The notes under the pieces are model-generated. The model saw nothing but the letters and a program-made list of their open reading frames with translations. It was not told where the DNA came from and made no database searches. 8,993 nucleotides of DNA from Muribaculaceae bacterium. GTDB taxonomy: Bacteria; Bacteroidota; Bacteroidia; Bacteroidales; Muribaculaceae. The first letter of the stretch is position 1. Each line of letters begins with the position of its first letter. A program made the position numbers and the translations under genes. Shown piece after piece: positions 1 to 6,751 of this stretch. The stretch is taken from positions 1 through 8,993 of the forward strand of contig JAIDKP010000029.1 in the NCBI GenBank assembly GCA_029051445.1. Reading direction: 5' to 3'.

Positions 1-248
1 ATATAATATCTCACCGGTATCGTCTGCGCCAGACACATGGCCTTGCCGTCGGACATCGTCCGCGCCATCCTATACATGGAATCAGCCGCCTCGAGACACT
101 CGGGGCGATTGACATTGTCGGTCGCATTGGCATAAATCCTGTACAGATCATCCCTGATACCGTACACATTGTTTTGCGCGACAGATGCCGCACTTCCGGC
201 CAAAGCCAAAACTGACAAGCAAATAACGCGCAGTAAACGTATGGGCAT
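1..248 (-). CDS. Exported helical (TPR-like) protein, N-terminal fragment, possible sensor protein
   Basis: This partial gene reads leftward and leaves the window at position 1, so only 82 codons of its N-terminus are visible and the stop is not seen. The start is the ATG at 248-246. A perfect AAGGAGG lies 15 nt upstream (270-264), a little far, but an in-frame TAA overlaps it and no better start codon follows. Residues 1-24 look like a signal peptide: MPIRLLR, then a hydrophobic stretch rich in L, V and A, with likely cleavage near SVA-QNN. The mature part is predicted helical, with paired-helix character (IRDDLYRIYANA, then CLEAADSMYRMARTM, then GKAMCLAQTIPVRYY). From memory, this resembles the N-termini of Bacteroidales exported proteins in which TPR helices precede a membrane-bound histidine kinase or a LuxR-type domain. 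The decisive C-terminal domain is outside the window, so the function stays open. It is divergent from the dcw operon and not obviously part of it. Confidence 0.7.
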   Translation of the reverse strand, partial: MPIRLLRVICLSVLALAGSAASVAQNNVYGIRDDLYRIYANATDNVNRPECLEAADSMYRMARTMSDGKAMCLAQTIPVRYY

Positions 249-297
249 AAACGGTTGGCAAATCCTCCTTACGGAGACAAATGATTATCTAATGGCT

Positions 298-329
298 TAA
301 AATTACACTCCTACAGCACCTCCGCCAAC
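298..329 (-). promoter_or_regulatory. Candidate promoter of the leftward gene
   Basis: On the minus strand, GTTG (329-326) is followed by 20 nt and then TAATTTTA (305-298). The Bacteroidota housekeeping consensus is TTTG, 19-21 nt, then TAnnTTTG, so each box has one mismatch. Transcription would start near position 291, leaving a leader of roughly 43 nt that contains the AAGGAGG at 270-264. A perfect minus-strand match to the -7 box alone (TACGTTTG, 394-387) lies further upstream but has no matching -33 box at the right distance. Confidence 0.35.
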
Positions 330-479
330 TTTGTCACATAAAAATCATTAAAAAGAAACAGCAGTAGTGATTATCCGTAATATTTGCAAACGTAAACCGC
401 CAATACAGCACACATCGCACTATTTTACAACACATTGCCTACCTGTTAATAATTCACGCAATATTTTATATTGTTTAAA

Positions 480-511
480 TTTGTAAATTGGCGGATTTGG
501 TGATAACTTTA
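480..511 (+). promoter_or_regulatory. Candidate dcw operon promoter (Bacteroidota type)
   Basis: TTTG at 480-483 is followed by a 20 nt spacer and TAACTTTA at 504-511. This matches the Bacteroidota sigma-ABfr consensus (TTTG, 19-21 nt, TAnnTTTG) at all but the last base of the -7 box. A start a few bases downstream of 511 would give rsmH a leader of about 25 nt. It is the best-matching promoter I could find in front of the cluster. The call rests on consensus matching only. Confidence 0.5.
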
Positions 512-525
512 CGCTGTTTAAACGA

Positions 526-533
526 AGAAGGAG
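526..533 (+). promoter_or_regulatory. Shine-Dalgarno-like site for rsmH
   Basis: AGAAGGAG ends 10 nt before the rsmH ATG at 544 and supports that start. It is worth noting because the other complete genes of the cluster have no recognisable Shine-Dalgarno sequence, as is common in Bacteroidota. Confidence 0.55.
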
Positions 534-543
534 CACTCCACCC

Positions 544-1485
544 ATGCAGTTAGACCACAACAACTTGCCTTACCACATACCGGCACTGCTGCCGCAGTCG
601 CTACAGGCACTCGACCTAAAGCCCGACGGCATATACGTCGACGCCACTTTCGGCGGAGGCGGACATTCGCGCGCCGTAGTGGAGCAGCTCGGCTCCAACG
701 GACATCTGTACAGCTTCGACCAGGACAAAGAGGCTGTGGACCGCGCGTTTACCGATGACCGCTTCACAATGATCCACGGCAATTTCCGATTCATCTCCAA
801 CTTCCTCCGGTTTTACGGTGTGCGCGGAGGTGTCGACGGCCTTCTTGCCGACCTCGGAGTGTCATTCCACCATTTCGACGACCCGGAGCGCGGTTTCTCA
901 TTCCGCGCCGACGGCCCGCTCGACATGCGCATGAACCAGACAGCGAGGCTCACCGCCGCCGAACTTCTGAACAATGCGCCTGAAGAAAAGCTCACATCGG
1001 TACTTCGTGACTACGGTGAACTCAGGCAGGCCCGTCGCATCGCCCGTGCCATCATCGACCACCGGTCATCGCGTCAGCTGAAGACGACCGCCGACCTGTT
1101 GTCGGTCATCACTCCCTACATAGACCCACGCCAGGAGAAAAAAGAACTCGCAATGACATTTCAGGCTCTGCGAATTGAAGTCAACGGCGAGCTTGACGCA
1201 CTCAACGCATTACTGTCGCAGAGCCTCGAAGTTCTGAAACCGGGCGGACGCCTTGCCATCATCACATATCACTCTCTCGAAGACCGTCTTGTCAAAAACT
1301 TCATGAAGACAGGATCATTTTCCGGCGAACGTCGCACCGACTTCTTCGGACGTGACTTATCGCCCTTCAAACTTCTGACCTCCAAGCCCATAATCCCCGA
1401 TGCCGAGGAGACGGCCGCCAATCCACGGTCGAGAAGTGCCAAACTGCGTGTCGCTGTAAAACTCAACACATCAGACAATGGCTAA
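544..1485 (+). CDS. rsmH: 16S rRNA (cytosine(1402)-N(4))-methyltransferase RsmH (MraW)
   Basis: RsmH uses S-adenosylmethionine to methylate N4 of cytosine 1402 in the 16S rRNA, in the decoding site of the small ribosomal subunit; it acts in the cytoplasm. The protein has 313 residues, the usual family length. The AdoMet-binding loop VDATFGGGGHS is at residues 32-42. Further family signatures follow: LADLGVSFHHFDDPERGFSF with GPLDMRM just after it, FQALRIEVN at 206-214, LKPGGRLAIITYHSLEDRLVK, and the C-terminal NPRSRSAKLRVA. The start at 544 is backed by an upstream AGAAGGAG. It is the first gene of the plus-strand operon, and its last 8 nt overlap the start of the ftsL-like gene, which suggests coupled translation. 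The cluster begins directly with rsmH, without mraZ. The assignment is secure. Confidence 0.97.
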   Translation: MQLDHNNLPYHIPALLPQSLQALDLKPDGIYVDATFGGGGHSRAVVEQLGSNGHLYSFDQDKEAVDRAFTDDRFTMIHGNFRFISNFLRFYGVRGGVDGLLADLGVSFHHFDDPERGFSFRADGPLDMRMNQTARLTAAELLNNAPEEKLTSVLRDYGELRQARRIARAIIDHRSSRQLKTTADLLSVITPYIDPRQEKKELAMTFQALRIEVNGELDALNALLSQSLEVLKPGGRLAIITYHSLEDRLVKNFMKTGSFSGERRTDFFGRDLSPFKLLTSKPIIPDAEETAANPRSRSAKLRVAVKLNTSDNG

Positions 1486-1825
1486 AAAGAAGACCCAGTC
1501 AAAGAAACGCGACAACGTGTTCTCAAAAGTCGTACAAGGACGCTGGATCTCAACCAACTTCTTTGCACGAAACGCCATAACGCTCATAGTCGCGCTATTT
1601 TTCATGATGGTCTACATCTCCAACAAATATGAATGCCAGACAAAAATGGAGATTATACAGCGGCTTGAACAGCAACTCGAGATCGTCAAGACAGAGAGTG
1701 TGAGAGAACGCAGCCGCTACATGAGCCGCACCCGCGAGTCGGCGATGAGCGCGATGATCGACACACTGCATCTCGGCCTCGAAGTACAGGAGCGGCCTCC
1801 TTTTTCAATCAAATACTCACACTGA
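1478..1825 (+). CDS. ftsL: FtsL-like cell division protein
   Basis: This small bitopic membrane protein of 115 residues has the build of FtsL. It has a basic cytoplasmic N-terminus (MAKKKTQSKKR), one membrane helix at about residues 32-49, and a coiled-coil-prone segment at about 57-86 rich in E, Q, L and R. It ends in a short conserved-looking tail with PPFSIKY. FtsL normally pairs with FtsB and FtsQ in the periplasm and activates the FtsW-FtsI septal synthase. Sequence identity to proteobacterial FtsL is not visible. The call rests on topology, size, resemblance to the Bacteroidota FtsL-like family, and its place between rsmH and ftsI, where ftsL sits in most dcw clusters. Its ATG overlaps the end of rsmH by 8 nt in a different frame, so it is probably translated by re-initiation. 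Confidence 0.85.
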   Translation: MAKKKTQSKKRDNVFSKVVQGRWISTNFFARNAITLIVALFFMMVYISNKYECQTKMEIIQRLEQQLEIVKTESVRERSRYMSRTRESAMSAMIDTLHLGLEVQERPPFSIKYSH

Positions 1826-1858
1826 CCCCTCTCCACTCTTCTCCTCATTCATCACGTC
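1826..1858 (+). promoter_or_regulatory. G-poor leader before ftsI
   Basis: This 33 nt spacer is almost entirely C, T and A, with a single G, and has no Shine-Dalgarno sequence. It contains CTCCACTCT (1831-1839) and ATCAC ending 3 nt before the ATG. The same two words occur in the same order before ftsW. It may act as an unstructured ribosome landing site, which is an inference. Confidence 0.35.
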
Positions 1859-3946
1859 ATGAACAAAAACAGCCGTCGCGACATCCTATTCCGCTACCTC
1901 CTTATCTCGGCAGGCATAATTGTGTTTGCCATAATGATAGGACTGCAGCTCTTTTCCACTACCGTGGTTCATGCAGAGCAGTGGAACATGAAAGCCGACA
2001 GCGTTCTGTCGAAGATAGAGATCGTGATGCCGCGCAGAGGCGACATTCTGGCTGCCGACGGATCTGTGCTCGCCACCAATCTGCGATACTACACAGTGCG
2101 CATGGATTACCGCTGCGAGAAATTCATGGAAGAGGAGTTTCTCAACTCCATCGACGCACTCGCCGACAGCATGGCCAGATACTTTCCCTCAAAAAAAGCC
2201 GGCGAGTGGAAAAGCTACCTCTCCGAACCGATGAAACTGCCCAAAGAAAAACGTCCGCGCGCAAAAAGGGTCGTTCCCAACATCAGCTATTCGGAGTACC
2301 AGAAGCTACGCACATTCCCGTTTTTCTCCATCAAGAACCCCAACCGCAACGGTATCACCGTAGAACAACGCATGAAGCGCTCAACCCCCTACGGCGACAT
2401 GGCCCGACGCAGCATAGGCGGCGTAGGCGAACAACCCAACCGTGAGATACGCGGCATATCAGGTCTTGAAATGGCTCTTGACTCATTTTTGTTCGGACAA
2501 CCGGGACAAGCCAAGAAAATCGCTCTGACACACCACATAGGCAACTGGGTGGTCGAAGCCCCTGTCGACGGCTTCAGCATCAAGACAACTATCGACATAA
2601 AGCTTCAGGACATTGTCGAAAACGAGCTTAACAGTGTGCTCGAGACCGTTGATGCCGAGTGGGGTGTCGCGGTGCTAATGGAAGTCGCCACCGGCGATAT
2701 AAAAGCGATCTCCAATCTTGAGAAATCAAAGACCACCGGACAATATATCGAAGGCATGAACCGTGCAGTGCTCGGTTTTGAGCCGGGATCGGTCGTAAAA
2801 CCGATCTCGATGCTTCTCGCTCTTGAAGACGGCCTTGTGAGCAACCTGAACCAGTCGATTCCGATAGGCAACTCGTATGCCTATGCCGGCGGCCGCGCCA
2901 TAACCGACTCGCACTACAACGCTTCTCTGACGGTTAAGGGAGTGATCGAAGAGTCATCAAACATAGGCATGACGCGTATAATTACAAACTCGGCCGGCCC
3001 CTATCACAACAACCCGGCACATTTCCACGAACGTCTTGCCGAGATAGGATTTCTCGAGCCGATGCATACAGGTATCGCCGGCGAGCGCGTGCCCAATATT
3101 CCGGCCACAAAGTCACGCATATCGCTCTCACGCATGTGCTATGGCTACGCGACTGAAATCCCACCGCTATACACTCTCTCGATCTACAATGCCATCGCCA
3201 ACGGCGGACGCTACGTGAGACCGCGTCTTGTAAAGGAACTTATAGGCGAAGATTTTGACTCGGTGTTGCCTGTGACCTACATACGCGACCGCATCTGCTC
3301 GGAAAAGAATGCAGAAAAGCTGCGCGAGATGCTGACCGCCGTCGTGTGGGGCGACCGCGGGACCGCCCGCGCGTGGGTGCGCGATGAGAATGTCGCTATC
3401 GCCGGAAAGACAGGCACTTGCTACATGATCGAGAACGGGCACTACAATACCTCAAAAAAACGACTGGCATTCTGTGGATTTTTCCCTGCCGAAGATCCGC
3501 AATATTCATGCATCGTGCTCACGTGTCACCCGAAACAGCAGTGGGTTGGCGCGGCCAGCACAAGCGGCCAGGTGATGAAAAATATCGCCAGAAAGATGTT
3601 TAGCCGCGGCATGCTCGGCAACTCGTCGGATTATCGCGAGATTGCAGAAGAAGGCACACAGCCTGTTTTCTATGCCACATCCAAAGAGAGTTCCCGCCGG
3701 CATCTGACCAAAGGCCTCGAGATAGCCTCGGCCAAGGAAATAGCTTCAGGCGTACAGGCAAAGACTGTAGAAGGTACTGTCCCGCCGGTCGTAGGCCTCG
3801 GACTGCGGGAGGCTGTCGTTAAGATCGAGGAGGCCGGCTTCAACGTGTCGTTTACAGGCAACGGCTATGTGCGCAGCCAGTCACCCGGCGCCGGCTTCAA
3901 GCTCAAAGAGGGGCAGAGTGTAAAGCTTTCTCTCACTGAATTCTAA
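1859..3946 (+). CDS. ftsI: Septal peptidoglycan transpeptidase FtsI (class B PBP with PASTA domain)
   Basis: FtsI crosslinks the stem peptides of new septal peptidoglycan on the outer face of the inner membrane, partnered by the glycosyltransferase FtsW. The protein has 695 residues. A membrane anchor lies at about 13-34. The pedestal domain carries the class B signature around MPRRGDILAADGSVLATN. The transpeptidase domain has all three active-site motifs: SVVK with nucleophile Ser311 and Lys314, the SSN triad at 366-368, and KTGT from Lys517. A single C-terminal PASTA domain spans about 640-695 (GTVPPVVGLGLREAV to the end). At 695 residues it is over 100 longer than E. coli FtsI, which lacks PASTA. 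PASTA in this position is usual in Bacteroidota and Gram-positives. The ATG at 1859 places the anchor correctly. SpoVD-like or elongation PBPs share this architecture, but the context between ftsL and murE favours FtsI. Confidence 0.95.
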   Translation: MNKNSRRDILFRYLLISAGIIVFAIMIGLQLFSTTVVHAEQWNMKADSVLSKIEIVMPRRGDILAADGSVLATNLRYYTVRMDYRCEKFMEEEFLNSIDALADSMARYFPSKKAGEWKSYLSEPMKLPKEKRPRAKRVVPNISYSEYQKLRTFPFFSIKNPNRNGITVEQRMKRSTPYGDMARRSIGGVGEQPNREIRGISGLEMALDSFLFGQPGQAKKIALTHHIGNWVVEAPVDGFSIKTTIDIKLQDIVENELNSVLETVDAEWGVAVLMEVATGDIKAISNLEKSKTTGQYIEGMNRAVLGFEPGSVVKPISMLLALEDGLVSNLNQSIPIGNSYAYAGGRAITDSHYNASLTVKGVIEESSNIGMTRIITNSAGPYHNNPAHFHERLAEIGFLEPMHTGIAGERVPNIPATKSRISLSRMCYGYATEIPPLYTLSIYNAIANGGRYVRPRLVKELIGEDFDSVLPVTYIRDRICSEKNAEKLREMLTAVVWGDRGTARAWVRDENVAIAGKTGTCYMIENGHYNTSKKRLAFCGFFPAEDPQYSCIVLTCHPKQQWVGAASTSGQVMKNIARKMFSRGMLGNSSDYREIAEEGTQPVFYATSKESSRRHLTKGLEIASAKEIASGVQAKTVEGTVPPVVGLGLREAVVKIEEAGFNVSFTGNGYVRSQSPGAGFKLKEGQSVKLSLTEF

Positions 3947-3972
3947 AAAAAACAACAGAATACAATAGAAAT

Positions 3973-5454
3973 ATGGCAACAGCAGTAACATTTGAATCGC
4001 TTTTTTCGGCAATAAAGCCAGTCGAGACCGTTGGTTCAATTCCTGCGGGCACAATGCACGGACAGCTTCGCCAGGACTCACGTCAGGCCGAGCAGACCGA
4101 TGTTTTCGTTGCAGTGCGCGGTGTCAACGCCGACGGACACAAGTTCATACCCACCCTCAACGGGCGCGGTGTCGCCGCTGTAGTATGCGAGGAGATTCCT
4201 GAACCGGATATGCGGGATCCGCAGATCTGCTACCTGCGTGTTGCCGATTCGGCCGAAGCGCTCGGACTGCTGGCATCGCGTTACTACGGCGATCCGTCGC
4301 ACCGGCTGCAGCTTGTCGGTGTCACCGGCACCAACGGCAAGACAACCACCGCCACTCTCATATATGAAATGGCACGCCTGGAAGGATGTCGAGCAGGTCT
4401 GCTGTCCACTGTGGCCAATTATATCGAAGGAGAGGTGATCCCGGCAACCCACACCACACCGGATCCGCTCGAGCTTAACAGACTGCTTGCACGCATGGTC
4501 GAGGCCGGATGCACCGTAGCGGCCATGGAGGTAAGCTCACATGCCGCACATCAGAAGCGCATTGCCGGACTGAAATTTGCCGGAGGTGTCTTCACCAATC
4601 TCACGCGCGACCATCTCGACTACCACGGCACGTTTGAAGCCTACCGCGATGCCAAGAAGTCATTTTTTGACTCGTTGCCCGACACGGCTTTCGCTCTCAC
4701 CAATATCGACGACCGCAACGGCATGATCATGCTCCAGAACACCGACGCACAACGCCGCACCTACTCCCTGCGCGGCATGGCCGACTTCACCGGACAGATC
4801 ATAGAGCAGGATCTCCACGGCACACTGCTGAAGCTCAACGGCAATGAGGTCCACACACGTTTCACCGGACACTACAACGCATGCAACCTGACGGCAGTCT
4901 ACGGCGCATGTCTGCTCATGGGCATGGATCCGGAAGCCACACTGGTCAACATGAGCCGTCTCGTGCCTGTGGCCGGACGGTTCCAGACATTCAGATCGAC
5001 TGAAGGTGTCACCGCAGTGGTCGACTACGCGCACACTCCCGACGCTGTTGTCAATATCATTTCGGCCGTACGCGAGGTAGTGGGCGACAACAGCCGCATC
5101 ATCACCGTGGTCGGAGCCGGCGGCAACCGCGACAAAGGTAAACGCCCGATCATGGCAAGCGAGGCCGCACGCCTCAGCGACCAGGTCGTGCTCACCTCCG
5201 ACAACCCGCGGTTTGAGGATCCCGATGAGATAATACGTGACATGGAGGCCGGTCTTACAGCCGAAGATGCCCGACGGACGATATCAATAACCGACCGCCG
5301 CCAGGCCATACGCACCGCTGTCACACTCGCCAACCCCGGCGATGTAGTGATCATAGCCGGAAAGGGACACGAAGACTATCAGGAAATCAAAGGAGTGAAG
5401 CATCACTTCGACGACAGGGAGGAAGTCGAGGCCGCGCTCGGCATCAGCAGATAA
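3973..5454 (+). CDS. murE: UDP-MurNAc-L-Ala-D-Glu:meso-diaminopimelate ligase MurE
   Basis: MurE is the cytoplasmic ATP-dependent ligase that adds the third residue to the UDP-MurNAc peptide. It has 493 residues, against about 495 in E. coli. The N-terminal UDP-MurNAc-binding domain contains LRQDSRQAEQTDVFVAVRG. The ATP loop GVTGTNGKTTT is at 116-126, with Lys123. The Mur-ligase core follows with TTPDPLELNRLL, MEVSSHAAHQKR and FTNLTRDHLDYHGT, and Lys228 in DAKKSFF is the likely carbamylated lysine. The C-terminal domain has VDYAHTPDAV, DNPRFEDP at 410-417 and AGKGHEDY. DNPR is the motif that binds meso-diaminopimelate in E. coli MurE; lysine-adding enzymes differ here. The wall is therefore inferred to be of mDAP type. 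The start follows ftsI by 26 nt with an A-rich spacer lacking a Shine-Dalgarno sequence. murF, often the next gene elsewhere, is absent. Confidence 0.97.
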   Translation: MATAVTFESLFSAIKPVETVGSIPAGTMHGQLRQDSRQAEQTDVFVAVRGVNADGHKFIPTLNGRGVAAVVCEEIPEPDMRDPQICYLRVADSAEALGLLASRYYGDPSHRLQLVGVTGTNGKTTTATLIYEMARLEGCRAGLLSTVANYIEGEVIPATHTTPDPLELNRLLARMVEAGCTVAAMEVSSHAAHQKRIAGLKFAGGVFTNLTRDHLDYHGTFEAYRDAKKSFFDSLPDTAFALTNIDDRNGMIMLQNTDAQRRTYSLRGMADFTGQIIEQDLHGTLLKLNGNEVHTRFTGHYNACNLTAVYGACLLMGMDPEATLVNMSRLVPVAGRFQTFRSTEGVTAVVDYAHTPDAVVNIISAVREVVGDNSRIITVVGAGGNRDKGKRPIMASEAARLSDQVVLTSDNPRFEDPDEIIRDMEAGLTAEDARRTISITDRRQAIRTAVTLANPGDVVIIAGKGHEDYQEIKGVKHHFDDREEVEAALGISR

Positions 5455-5476
5455 CCATCTATCTCAATACGACAAA

Positions 5477-6751
5477 ATGTTCTACTGGATTTTTGAGTGG
5501 CTACGCGAATATGACGCACCGGGGTCGGGATTGCTCGACTACCTGTCGGTGCGCGCGGTGGCGGCTTTTGTGCTCTCGCTGCTGATCGCGATCATTTTCG
5601 GACGACGCATCATCGACCGTCTGCAACTGATGCAGGTCGGCGAGATCATCCGCGACCTCGGTCTCGAGGGACAAATGAAAAAGACAGGTACACCGACGAT
5701 GGGAGGCATTATCATCATCATCGCGACACTGGTTCCATGTCTGCTTGTGGGTAATCTCAGCAACATCTACATGATACTGATGCTCGTGTCCACCCTATGG
5801 CTCGGATCGCTCGGATTTCTCGACGACTACCTAAAGATCCACGCCCACAACAAGGACGGCCTTAACGGCAAGTTCAAGATCATCGGGCAAGTGGGGCTTG
5901 GCATCATTGTGGGGCTGACGATGTTTTTCAGCCCGGCCATCACCATCAGTGAAGGCTCGTCGGTTCAGTCATTCGGAGCCAACGGCAATCCTGTCACTGA
6001 AATTTCCTACAACGGACAGGATCATCAGGTGAAGACACCGGCCACGACCATCCCGTTTGTAAAAAACAACAACTTCAACTACAAGTGGCTGACGCAATGG
6101 ATGGGACGCGGCGCCCACGTCGCGGGATGGGTTGTGTTTATACTCGTCGTGATCTTTCTTGTCACAGCCACATCCAACGGTGCCAACCTCACCGACGGCC
6201 TTGACGGCCTCACAACCGGCTGTTCGGCCATAATAGGCACGGCACTGCTTGCAATGGCCTACCTCGGAGGCAATGTCATCTATTCGACATACCTCAACAT
6301 CATGTATATTCCGGCAAGCGGAGAGCTCACTGTATACATGGCTGCATTTATCGGAGCGCTTATCGGATTCCTGTGGTACAACGCCTATCCGGCACAGGTT
6401 TTCATGGGCGATACCGGCTCGCTCACCCTTGGAGGCATCATCGCGGTGTTCGCCGTGCTGATCCACAAAGAGCTGCTGCTCCCCATACTGTGCGCAATCT
6501 TCTATATCGAGGATCTCTCGGTGATGCTTCAGGTAGGGTGGTTCAAGTGGACCAAACGCCGCACAGGCACAGGCCGCCGCATCTTCAAGATGACCCCGCT
6601 GCACCACCATTTCCAGAAAGCGGGCGGCACAGTTGAGGCCATACTTCAAAAACCATTCAACCCGGTACCTGAGTCAAGAATCGTGATCAGGTTCTGGATC
6701 ATCTGCATCCTGCTTGCCGCAGCGACATTTGTAACCCTCAAGATAAGATAA
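5477..6751 (+). CDS. mraY: Phospho-N-acetylmuramoyl-pentapeptide transferase MraY
   Basis: MraY is a polytopic inner-membrane enzyme that moves phospho-MurNAc-pentapeptide from UDP to undecaprenyl phosphate, forming lipid I. All signature motifs are present: KKTGTPTMGG near the N-terminus, the Asp pair in GFLDDYLK (Asp116, Asp117), NGKFKIIGQ, NLTDGLDG at 237-244, the MGDTGS loop with Asp312, and the PLHHHFQ motif with His376-378. The protein has 424 residues, about 60 longer than E. coli MraY (360). Most of the excess lies in a hydrophilic periplasmic loop at about 156-214, after the helix ending in FFSPAI and before VAGWVVFIL. A long loop here appears typical of Bacteroidota MraY. The gene follows murE by 22 nt, and its TAA stop directly abuts the murD ATG. 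Confidence 0.97.
   Translation: MFYWIFEWLREYDAPGSGLLDYLSVRAVAAFVLSLLIAIIFGRRIIDRLQLMQVGEIIRDLGLEGQMKKTGTPTMGGIIIIIATLVPCLLVGNLSNIYMILMLVSTLWLGSLGFLDDYLKIHAHNKDGLNGKFKIIGQVGLGIIVGLTMFFSPAITISEGSSVQSFGANGNPVTEISYNGQDHQVKTPATTIPFVKNNNFNYKWLTQWMGRGAHVAGWVVFILVVIFLVTATSNGANLTDGLDGLTTGCSAIIGTALLAMAYLGGNVIYSTYLNIMYIPASGELTVYMAAFIGALIGFLWYNAYPAQVFMGDTGSLTLGGIIAVFAVLIHKELLLPILCAIFYIEDLSVMLQVGWFKWTKRRTGTGRRIFKMTPLHHHFQKAGGTVEAILQKPFNPVPESRIVIRFWIICILLAAATFVTLKIR

Larger units (their letters stand above)
249..543. other. Divergent intergenic region, AT-rich
   Basis: These 295 nt separate the leftward exported-protein gene from rsmH. They are clearly richer in A and T than the flanking genes, and I found no credible reading frame, tRNA or strong hairpin. 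They hold one good promoter candidate toward rsmH, a weaker one toward the leftward gene, and three copies of the heptamer CCGCCAA or its complement. In many bacteria mraZ would lie directly upstream of rsmH; no MraZ-like coding sequence is present here. Confidence 0.75.

Noticed and set aside
11..193. A 60-codon minus-strand frame at the left edge
   Set aside because: The overlapping frame starting at 248 has a signal peptide and a Bacteroidota-like helical sequence and stays open to the edge, so it is the better gene call.
381..394. TTTGCAAA palindrome at 383-390 as a regulator site
   Set aside because: The symmetry does not extend convincingly beyond eight bases, and short AT-rich palindromes are expected by chance in this region.
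1981..2445. A 154-codon plus-strand frame within ftsI
   Set aside because: It is a frame-shifted reading of ftsI, giving an Arg- and His-rich product without domain character, while the ftsI frame has continuous family motifs.
5969..6649. A 226-codon open frame on the minus strand inside mraY
   Set aside because: It lies fully opposite a well-supported gene, is rich in Cys and His with no recognisable domain, and is explained by the codon bias of mraY read on the other strand.
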